From positions 1 to 8,936 of the forward strand of contig JAFPVN010000051.1 of NCBI GenBank assembly GCA_017395275.1: a DNA stretch of 8,936 nucleotides, given 5' to 3'. How positions within the stretch are numbered: position 1 is the first letter of the stretch; each line of letters starts with the position of its first letter. Shown one piece after another: positions 1 through 4,836 of this stretch. The DNA comes from Candidatus Methanomethylophilaceae archaeon. Its GTDB lineage: Archaea; Thermoplasmatota; Thermoplasmata; Methanomassiliicoccales; Methanomethylophilaceae. The notes below the pieces were generated by a model. It made no database searches and was not told where the DNA came from. It was given only the letters and a program-made list of their open reading frames with translations. Both the position numbers and the translations under genes were made by a program.

Positions 1-180
1 AAAACGGTACCGAAGGATTTCGTCGTCACGGCGTACTCATCCTCATGCAAGGTGGAGGCCCTCAGGCACGTGAAGCGTCCCATATACGGCGTCCGATATC
101 ATCCCGAGGTGGAGCACTCCGAGTACGGGGAGGAACTGTTCCAGAACTTCATCGACATGGTCGAGGAATTCCACAGATGA
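1..180 (+). CDS. guaAA: GMP synthase glutaminase subunit (subunit A), C-terminal fragment
   Basis: Open from the window edge in frame 1 for 59 codons to TGA at 178-180. The fragment carries GVRYHPEVEHSEYGEE, the end of a class I (triad) glutamine amidotransferase with the catalytic His-x-Glu (HPE). In this family the enzyme releases ammonia from glutamine; in GMP synthase the ammonia converts XMP to GMP. The protein stops about 20 residues after HPE, with no ATP-pyrophosphatase domain behind it, which fits the split two-subunit GMP synthase of many archaea rather than fused bacterial GuaA. The HPEVxHTxxG-like form favours GMP synthase over carbamoyl-phosphate or anthranilate synthase glutaminases. 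The N-terminal nucleophile Cys lies outside the window. The 66-nt gap to the convergent gene holds only a weak 4-bp hairpin (GGGC/GCCC at 225-237) and no T-tract, so no clear terminator is seen. Confidence 0.85.
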   Translation, partial: KTVPKDFVVTAYSSSCKVEALRHVKRPIYGVRYHPEVEHSEYGEELFQNFIDMVEEFHR

Positions 181-246
181 AAGTCTGGCACATCATTGTG
201 CCTTGAACAAAGAGGTGCCGGGAAGGGCCTTGTGCCCGTTCCCGAT

Positions 247-519
247 TCAGATGACGTCCTTGAGGACGGCTTCGAGATCCGAGAGGATCTGCATAATGGT
301 GCTCCAGGACTCCATGGGGATGTTGGGGTCGTTGGAGAGGTCGGCAAGCACGTTGATCGCGTTGGAGACGCGGAGGTCGATGGGCTTGCTGGTGTTCATG
401 AGGTGGTTCACAGCATCCGACGCGCCCTTCCTGATGTTCCTGGGCACGCCGCTGTCGTTTCCGAGACGTCCCTCGAGCTCGTTCGCGATTGCCTTGATCC
501 TTGCTTCGGGTGATGCCAT
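247..519 (-). CDS. UPF0147 family protein
   Basis: A 90-residue minus-strand ORF beginning MASPEARIKAIANELEG. The body contains VPRNIRKGA, VSNAINVLADLSNDPNIP and a C-terminal helix ending in QILSDLEAVLKD. This is the pattern of the archaeal UPF0147 family: small, all-helical proteins of unknown function with conserved VPRNIR and DPN(M/I)P motifs. The length is normal for the family. The start at 519 is preceded by GAGGCGATT (529-521), a good Shine-Dalgarno match with workable spacing, and by the TGA of the upstream 54-codon gene 10 nt away, so the two are probably co-transcribed and translationally coupled. The same frame stays open to an ATG at 702, but those 61 extra residues are Ser/Thr-rich noise read over the neighbouring gene. 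No function is assigned. Confidence 0.85.
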   Translation of the reverse strand: MASPEARIKAIANELEGRLGNDSGVPRNIRKGASDAVNHLMNTSKPIDLRVSNAINVLADLSNDPNIPMESWSTIMQILSDLEAVLKDVI

Positions 520-529
520 GCCAATCGCC

Positions 530-694
530 TCACAGGGTGTCGAACTCGTCCTGGATGTCCATGACGAACTGCTCGATAACGTCCTCGATGTTTCCGGATT
601 TGTACTCTCTCGCACCGCCGTAATCGCTGTCAATCCTAGCGATGAACATGTTGTTTTCCTTGACGATTTCGATGTTGCAGAGAACTTCTTCCAT
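530..694 (-). CDS. Small acidic conserved-looking protein (54 aa), unknown function
   Basis: ATG at 694-692, TGA at 532-530. The product starts MEEVLCNIEIVKENN, continues MFIARIDSDYGGAREYKSG and ends EQFVMDIQDEFDTL. It is acidic (14 Asp/Glu against 4 Lys/Arg) and reads as two N-terminal beta strands, a glycine-containing loop and one C-terminal amphipathic helix from about residue 35. Support for a real gene: a strong SD (GAGGTGC at 705-699) close before the ATG; a TATA box (TTATATAG at 739-732) placed so that transcription would start just before the SD; and a 10-nt gap to the UPF0147 gene. The strand-strand-helix order loosely recalls HicB-type small domains, but I see no HicB signature or HicA partner and do not assign it. 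No membrane segment or signal peptide is visible. Confidence 0.72.
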   Translation of the reverse strand: MEEVLCNIEIVKENNMFIARIDSDYGGAREYKSGNIEDVIEQFVMDIQDEFDTL

Positions 695-731
695 TTTAGC
701 ACCTCTTAGGTTGCGACTTAATCTACATCAC

Positions 732-739
732 CTATATAA
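732..739 (-). promoter_or_regulatory. TATA box of the small-protein/UPF0147 operon
   Basis: On the minus strand TTATATAG lies at 739-732. About 26 nt downstream puts the transcription start near 710, giving a leader of roughly 15 nt that contains the SD GAGGTGC before the ATG at 694. It is the best AT-rich element in this GC-rich gap. The core is nearly palindromic and could in principle be read on the plus strand, but nothing codes at the matching distance there. Confidence 0.5.
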
Positions 740-750
740 CCCTGTTTGGT

Positions 751-763
751 GGGATAGTATCCC
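751..763. repeat. Perfect 13-nt palindrome in a divergent promoter region
   Basis: GGGATA-G-TATCCC is a perfect 6-bp inverted repeat around one central base. It lies 12 nt upstream of the minus-strand TATA box (732-739) and about 80 nt upstream of the plus-strand one (844-850). The position and dimer-like symmetry suggest a regulator binding site, possibly an activator site for the small-protein operon. In the rest of the 178-nt divergent gap I see two CGATATG copies (782-788 and 813-819, 31 nt apart) and nothing else. Confidence 0.35.
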
Positions 764-843
764 GCGGTACGGTATGTTTTCCGATATGTGGCGCATGCGG
801 GGGGTGATTGAGCGATATGCCGTCCCGTCGGCTACCAACCTGC

Positions 844-850
844 TTTATTA
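844..850 (+). promoter_or_regulatory. TATA box for a leaderless glycosyltransferase mRNA
   Basis: TTTATTA followed by AC, centred 26 nt before the ATG at 873. That is the archaeal TATA-to-start distance, so transcription would begin at or next to the start codon. No SD precedes the ATG, which agrees with a leaderless message. Confidence 0.6.
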
Positions 851-872
851 ACAACAATGCGTTATACCAGCC

Positions 873-2783
873 ATGGGAGGCGCGGTTCCGAAGGTCAGCA
901 TCATCATCCCGGTGCTGGACGGTGCGGATTACATCGATCGTATCGTCGGATACCTTCGGGAGCAGACCTGTCAGGACTTCGAGGTCATTTTTGTCATCGA
1001 TAGCAGGTCCTCCGACGGGTCCATGGACATAGCCCAGAAGTACGCCTCCGACAACATCATCGTCATAGAGGAGACCAACGGCCCCCTCGGCATATCCAGG
1101 AACACCGGCCTCGACAGGTCCAGAGGGGAGTTCATCTGGTTCTTGGATTGTGACGACCGCCCGTTCCCCACGTTCCTGGAGAAGATGCTCCGCATCCAGG
1201 ACAAGTACGCTGCCGACGTCGTCGGATGCAACTTCGTCTATTCCGCGAATCCGGACAAGGACTTCGGGTTCGACAGTAAATATACATTCAAGGTCACCGT
1301 CATGAATTCGGAGGAGGCGGTCCGGGCACGCGCCAGGGAGAGGTTCCCGGTCACGGCATGGTGCAAGATCTTCCGCAGGAGCCTCCTGGTCGACAACGAC
1401 ATCCGTTTCGCCAAAGGGTACTGCGAGGACATCGTCCACACCTACAGGACGATCTCCGCCGCGGACGTCGTCTGCTATTATGACGAACCGCTGTACGTGT
1501 ACTATCAGCACGATTCCTCGTTCTGCAACAACAACATCAACTCCGACAAGCGCGGACAGGCCGAGCAGGACGCGTACGAGAACCTGGACAACTTCGACAT
1601 CGATCGTCCGGAAGGGTTCTACAAGCGCAAGGCGCTGGTCCGCATCCGTTCCAGCGGACACATGACCTACAGGAAGTTCAAGGAGTTCGCCAAGAGCCCG
1701 GAGTGCAGGGAGATGCTGCGCCGCGACTGCAAAGGCGTTCCCGAAGCGTTATGGTACAGGATCTCGCCCACCACATACTACATGGCCATCCGCCTGTTCT
1801 TCAGGACGTACTACTACCGCGAGGGCAGGATGTTCACCGTCCCCGAGAGGAAGCACGACGTGCAGGTGATCGAGGAGACGCCCCTTCCGACAGTGGAGAA
1901 CAAGATTCCCGTCACCCTCGGCATATGCGCCTACAACGAGGAGGGAAACATCGAGAGGACCATCCGTTCCATTTTCAGACAGAAGTGCCAGCTCATCGAT
2001 ATAGTGGATGTCCTGGTGGTCTCGAGCGGCAGCACCGACAGGACCGACGAGATCGTCGAATCGCTGTCCAAAGAATACCCCAAGGTCAAACTGATAAGGC
2101 AGGCAAAGAGGGAGGGGAAGAACAGCGCGATCAATCTGCTGTTCGAGAACAAGCGCACCGAGCATGTCGTCTTCCTCAACGCCGACAACATCTTCGAGAG
2201 CGCAGAATCACTCGACAGGCTGCTCGAACCGTTCCTCGACGATACCGTGGGGATGGTCGGAGGACACCCCTTGCCCACGAACGATCCCTCCACCTTATCC
2301 GGCTACACTGTGCAGCTCCTCTGGAAGATGCACCACTACGTCGCCGTGCAGGAACCCAAGACCGGCGAGCTGATCGCATTCAGGGACATCGGCACCCGTC
2401 TGCCATCGAACATGCAGAGCGACGAGGACATCCTGCGCATGAAGCTGGAGGAGAAGGGATTCCGCACCGTCTACGCCCCCTACGCCACCATCCTCAACCG
2501 CGGTCCCGAGACCGTGAGCGACTATCTGAAGCAGAGGACCCGCGTCAACATCGGCGAGAACTATCTCAAGAAGATGTTCTCCTACGCCCTGCCGACTCAC
2601 GACTACGGCAAACTGATCGGAGCGTTCATCAACAGCGTCAGGGAACTCGGGTTCCATCCGTTCCGCATGCTCGCCGCTTTGTATCTGGAGTTCTACCCCC
2701 GCATCAAGGCCAGACTGTATGTCAAGATGGACAAGGGCGACATGTGCGTGTGGGACCAGGTCACCACCACCAAGAAGCTGTGA
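873..2783 (+). CDS. Tandem-domain family 2 glycosyltransferase
   Basis: A 636-residue protein with two GT-A fold family 2 glycosyltransferase domains. Domain 1 (about 7-200): KVSIIIPVLDG start, nucleotide-binding DSRSSDGS at 43-50, metal-binding LDCDD at 91-95, WCKIF at 163-167 and the likely catalytic CED at 184-186. Domain 2 (about 345-560): VTLGICAYNEEGNI, SSGSTDRTDE at 384-393, REGKNSA at 413-419, LNADN at 435-439 as the DxD-like site, SDEDI at 516-520, and QRTRV at 554-558 where processive synthases have QxxRW. Family 2 enzymes transfer sugars from nucleotide-sugar donors in making surface polysaccharides, glycolipids or N-glycans; donor and acceptor cannot be read here. No convincing membrane helix or signal peptide is seen, so it is probably cytosolic or peripheral through the basic, aromatic C-terminus (580-620). 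It is alone in its transcription unit. The ATG at 873 fits the TATA spacing. Confidence 0.88.
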   Translation: MGGAVPKVSIIIPVLDGADYIDRIVGYLREQTCQDFEVIFVIDSRSSDGSMDIAQKYASDNIIVIEETNGPLGISRNTGLDRSRGEFIWFLDCDDRPFPTFLEKMLRIQDKYAADVVGCNFVYSANPDKDFGFDSKYTFKVTVMNSEEAVRARARERFPVTAWCKIFRRSLLVDNDIRFAKGYCEDIVHTYRTISAADVVCYYDEPLYVYYQHDSSFCNNNINSDKRGQAEQDAYENLDNFDIDRPEGFYKRKALVRIRSSGHMTYRKFKEFAKSPECREMLRRDCKGVPEALWYRISPTTYYMAIRLFFRTYYYREGRMFTVPERKHDVQVIEETPLPTVENKIPVTLGICAYNEEGNIERTIRSIFRQKCQLIDIVDVLVVSSGSTDRTDEIVESLSKEYPKVKLIRQAKREGKNSAINLLFENKRTEHVVFLNADNIFESAESLDRLLEPFLDDTVGMVGGHPLPTNDPSTLSGYTVQLLWKMHHYVAVQEPKTGELIAFRDIGTRLPSNMQSDEDILRMKLEEKGFRTVYAPYATILNRGPETVSDYLKQRTRVNIGENYLKKMFSYALPTHDYGKLIGAFINSVRELGFHPFRMLAALYLEFYPRIKARLYVKMDKGDMCVWDQVTTTKKL

Positions 2784-2785
2784 CC

Positions 2786-2806
2786 TTTTCTTATAGAATA
2801 AGGGGA
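2786..2806 (+). terminator. Possible weak terminator after the glycosyltransferase gene
   Basis: Right after the TGA, a pyrimidine run TTTTCTT (2786-2792) overlaps a small hairpin, CTTAT-AGA-ATAAG (2790-2802), extendable only by G-T pairs. Archaeal termination often needs just T-rich DNA, so this could end the upstream message. The evidence is weak. Confidence 0.25.
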
Positions 2807-2846
2807 AGCCATACGAAAGCTTTAAAATGGGAATCCTAATAAGGGG
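2797..2846 (+). repeat. Direct repeat AATAAGGGG upstream of secE
   Basis: AATAAGGGG occurs at 2797-2805 and 2838-2846, 41 nt apart, in the untranslated region before secE. It is either a duplicated regulatory site or repeated promoter-like AT-rich/purine elements. A separate inverted repeat, TACGAAA (2812-2818) with TTTCGTA (2851-2857), overlaps this zone. Confidence 0.35.
2819..2828 (+). promoter_or_regulatory. Candidate TATA box for the secE-spt5-rpl11 operon
   Basis: GCTTTAAAAT lies between the arms of the TACGAAA/TTTCGTA inverted repeat. It predicts a transcription start near 2850 and a leader of about 75 nt to the ATG at 2925. Other AT-rich candidates are TTATAGAATA (2791-2800) and CTAATAAG (2836-2843), so the exact promoter is uncertain. 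Confidence 0.4.
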
Positions 2847-2924
2847 TCATTTTCGTAGTCTATCGCATTAGTGATAACGAGCGAAAAAATCGATGGTGAA
2901 TCTACACGCCATCAGGAAGATAGC

Positions 2925-3146
2925 ATGGGAGTAGAAGCAAAGGCAAACGAAGCCCAGTCAAAGCTCGAGTCGAAGTTCAGCAACATCGGTAAGGGCAAGT
3001 ACGGCAGGATCATCAGGCTCTGCCATACGCCGTCAGCCGACGAGTACAAGAAGACCCTCGTCATCGTGAGCATCGGTCTGGCCATATTGGGCGTAGTAGG
3101 TTTCGGCATCTACTGGATCATGACCTATCTCCCCGGATACTTCTGA
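2925..3146 (+). CDS. secE: Protein translocase subunit SecE (Sec61 gamma)
   Basis: A 73-residue small membrane protein: an acidic/basic amphipathic N-terminal part, then GRIIRLCHTPSADEYKKT (about 27-44) and a single transmembrane segment at about 45-67 (TLVIVSIGLAILGVVGFG and on), ending LPGYF. The R-x-x-R-x-C-x-x-P-(S/T)-x-x-E-(Y/F)-K block before one helix is the archaeal SecE/Sec61-gamma hallmark; the subunit clamps the SecY channel in the membrane. Position directly before spt5/nusG is the conserved archaeal order. The start is not certain: the frame is open to a GTG at 2871 (18 extra residues), but ATG 2925 has a modest AGGAAG upstream and gives the usual family length. The stop is 10 nt before the next ATG. 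Confidence 0.88.
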   Translation: MGVEAKANEAQSKLESKFSNIGKGKYGRIIRLCHTPSADEYKKTLVIVSIGLAILGVVGFGIYWIMTYLPGYF

Positions 3147-3156
3147 GGCGAATGAC

Positions 3157-3981
3157 ATGGTAGGTATTGGCTCAACTAACTCCGAACCCAAGAGCGTCCA
3201 GGCAGGTTTCTCTGCCATCTGGCCGATCTCGGTCTCGGCAAGCGATAACACTGTCAGATTCATTTTCGATTACAAGTTCGGACCCGACGACGACGCCCCC
3301 GAGTGGGAGGTCATACTCCAGAACGACTACAAGGAGATCTGGAGCAGCGCCAGGGCCAGCAAGGAGGTCAGCGTCAACATCAACGATGCCAAGGAGCTCA
3401 AGGTCCTCGCCGTCTGCCCCAAGGGAGCAAGGTACGAGGACTGCGTCGACATCACTGTCACGGTCTCCGACGGAGCGTCCGATGCTGAGATAAGCTTCCA
3501 TGCCACGGCGACCAAGTCCATACTCACGATGAAGACGCAGATCGACCAGGAGATCACTGCGGCGACCGACCTGTACAACCTGATCAAGGATGACGGGACC
3601 GAGAAGAGACCCGGTTCCTCGCAGGACGTCTACGCGATCCTCTGTCCCGACAACCTCCGCGGTTACGTCTTCGTGGAGGGAATGAACGTCGACCGTCTGC
3701 GCGAGAAGACTAGGAGCATAAAGAAGGCCAGGAATTTCCTGGAAGACCCCGTAAGCATCGGCGAGATAGAGGTCTATCTCAAACCGCTTTCCACCGTTGA
3801 GGGATTCGAGGAGGGTTCGCTCATCGAGATCACGAAGGGACCCTTCAAGGGAGAGAAGGCAAGGGTCAAGCACATCGACGAGAGCAAGGAGGAGATCACC
3901 GTCGAGCTCATCGATGCCATGATGCCCATTCCTGTCACACTCAATGGTGACAGTGTTAGAGTCATTGAAAAGGAGATGTAA
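3157..3981 (+). CDS. spt5: Transcription elongation factor Spt5/NusG with an N-terminal extension
   Basis: A 274-residue protein. The C-terminal half is canonical: an NGN domain at about 121-210 (SILTMKTQIDQEITAATDL, VYAILCPDNLRGYVFVEG, then FLEDPVSIGEIEVYLKP) and a KOW domain at about 217-270 (GSLIEITKGPFKGEKARVKH). Spt5 binds the RNA polymerase clamp together with Spt4 and promotes processivity; it can link transcription to translation. Residues 1-120 are extra: alternating strand-like stretches such as NTVRFIFDYKFG, WEVILQNDYKEIW and VDITVTVSDGAS suggest a beta-sandwich domain, which the usual archaeal protein of about 150 residues lacks. The extension appears genuine: the ATG at 3157 has an SD (GAGGCGA, 3145-3151) overlapping the secE stop, while the internal ATG at 3529 (residue 125) has none. 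The stop is 2 nt before rpl11. Confidence 0.9.
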   Translation: MVGIGSTNSEPKSVQAGFSAIWPISVSASDNTVRFIFDYKFGPDDDAPEWEVILQNDYKEIWSSARASKEVSVNINDAKELKVLAVCPKGARYEDCVDITVTVSDGASDAEISFHATATKSILTMKTQIDQEITAATDLYNLIKDDGTEKRPGSSQDVYAILCPDNLRGYVFVEGMNVDRLREKTRSIKKARNFLEDPVSIGEIEVYLKPLSTVEGFEEGSLIEITKGPFKGEKARVKHIDESKEEITVELIDAMMPIPVTLNGDSVRVIEKEM

Positions 3982-3983
3982 CA

Positions 3984-4454
3984 ATGGTTGATACTGTTGA
4001 AGCAATGGTAGAAGGCGGCAAGGCCACAGCAGGACCGCCCCTCGGACCCGCACTGGGACCCAAGGGAGTCAACATCGGTCAGGTCGTCGCCAAGATTAAC
4101 GAACAGACGAAGGCGTTCGCCGGAATGAAGGTCCCGATCAAGGTCATCATCAACGACGACAAGTCCTTCGAGATCAAGGTCGGAATCCCCCCGATGTCCG
4201 CCCTCATCAAGGGAGAGCTGGGGATCCAGACCGCATCGCACAACTCGCGCACGGAGAAGGTCGGGAACCTCTCCATCGAGCAGGCCAAGAAGCTCGCAGA
4301 CATGAAGAGCGCCGACCTCCTCGGAGCCGACGTCAAGGCACGTGTCCTCGAGGTCGCCGGAAACTGCGTCTCCTGCGGTGTCAACATCGACGGAAAGGAC
4401 GCCAGACAGTTCATCAAGGACGTCAAGGCCGGCCTTTACGACGACAAGTTCTGA
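3984..4454 (+). CDS. rpl11: 50S ribosomal protein uL11
   Basis: A 156-residue protein with the unmistakable L11 N-terminus, GPPLGPALGPKGVNIGQVV (about 17-35). The C-terminal rRNA-binding domain ends EVAGNCVSCGVNIDGKDARQF (about 122-143). In the family it binds 23S rRNA at the GTPase-associated centre and forms the base of the stalk. The ATG is preceded by AGGAGATG (3971-3978), an SD inside the last codons of spt5, so translation is probably coupled. Gene order secE-spt5-rpl11 is conserved in archaea; here the usual followers rpl1-rpl10-rpl12 are absent and a hairpin follows directly. Length is close to the family norm. Confidence 0.96.
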   Translation: MVDTVEAMVEGGKATAGPPLGPALGPKGVNIGQVVAKINEQTKAFAGMKVPIKVIINDDKSFEIKVGIPPMSALIKGELGIQTASHNSRTEKVGNLSIEQAKKLADMKSADLLGADVKARVLEVAGNCVSCGVNIDGKDARQFIKDVKAGLYDDKF

Positions 4455-4464
4455 AACCACAATC

Positions 4465-4500
4465 AAGGGGGCCAATCCCCCCTTCAAATTCATTTTCCTA
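4465..4500 (+). terminator. Hairpin terminator after rpl11
   Basis: AAGGGGG (4465-4471) pairs with CCCCCTT (4478-4484) around a 6-nt loop, a 7-bp stem starting 10 nt after the stop. Behind it come CATTTTCC and further T-rich stretches to about 4545. It likely ends the secE-spt5-rpl11 message. Confidence 0.6.
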
Positions 4501-4555
4501 CTATCTGGCACTTTTCGTACCTACCCCATTTTCAAAAATCTTTCCACTGAATGTT

Positions 4556-4562
4556 TTTATTA
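4556..4562 (+). promoter_or_regulatory. TATA box for the leaderless winged-helix/mcm operon
   Basis: TTTATTA (inside TTTTTATTA) is centred 25 nt before the ATG at 4584, so the message would begin at the start codon. There is no SD before that ATG. The position also rules out the in-frame ATG at 4551, which would lie upstream of the promoter. Confidence 0.6.
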
Positions 4563-4583
4563 CCCGGCGCACATTGGGATGGC

Positions 4584-4832
4584 ATGGCTCAGCTCGGCGA
4601 TGTAGTAAGGTTCGTTTGGATGGTCTTCGGAAAGGACAAGTTGACTACGAGGGAGGTGGAGTTCCGTCTGGCGGAACTGTTCGACTACCACTGTCCCGAC
4701 GATTTCGCGAAGACGATGACCAAGCTGAAGCAGGCCGGGCTGGTGAAGGGAGAGGTGTCCGTCGAGAAGGGCGGATGGATCTGGTGGGTGGACGACGAGT
4801 GCAAGGCACACGACCTGTCCAAGATAATGTGA
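4584..4832 (+). CDS. Small winged-helix protein upstream of mcm
   Basis: An 82-residue protein that I do not recognise as a named family. It starts MAQLGDVVRFVWMVFGKDKL, has a helix-turn-helix-like run (LTTREVEFRLAELFD, about 20-34, then DDFAKTMTKLKQAGLV, about 39-54) and a beta-wing (KGEVSVEKGGWIWWVDDECK, about 55-74). The 'xLxxAGLVxG' turn into an aromatic wing is typical of winged-helix domains that bind DNA or proteins. The start at 4584 was chosen because it lies 25 nt after a TATA box; an in-frame ATG at 4551 would add 11 residues over the promoter. It is 4 nt from mcm. Many archaea have a GINS gene next to mcm; this protein is too short to be one. A role in regulating or assisting replication is a guess from position. 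Confidence 0.78.
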   Translation: MAQLGDVVRFVWMVFGKDKLTTREVEFRLAELFDYHCPDDFAKTMTKLKQAGLVKGEVSVEKGGWIWWVDDECKAHDLSKIM

Positions 4833-4836
4833 TACC

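Noticed and set aside
530..694. HicB-like antitoxin for the 54-codon protein
   Set aside because: Only the strand-strand-helix order is suggestive; no HicB signature and no HicA-like toxin gene is adjacent.
520..702. Longer minus-strand start (ATG at 702) for the UPF0147 gene
   Set aside because: The extra 61 residues are Ser/Thr-rich, unlike the family, and read out of frame over the 54-codon gene that has its own SD; ATG 519 has an SD and the family length.
732..1661. Antisense ORF of 309 codons opposite the glycosyltransferase N-terminus
   Set aside because: Low-complexity Val/Asp/Arg-rich shadow of the sense codons with no recognisable motif; it also runs through the divergent promoter region.
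2871..2924. GTG start at 2871 adding 18 residues to SecE
   Set aside because: The extension is hydrophilic and unlike the family, and no SD or correctly spaced TATA box supports it; kept only as an alternative.
3172..4511. Antisense ORFs of 293 and 245 codons opposite spt5 and rpl11
   Set aside because: Shadows of two firmly identified genes; Leu/Asp/Val-rich with no motif or SD.
4551..4583. ATG at 4551 adding 11 residues to the winged-helix protein
   Set aside because: It lies upstream of and overlaps the TATA box at 4556-4562, so it would not be on the message.
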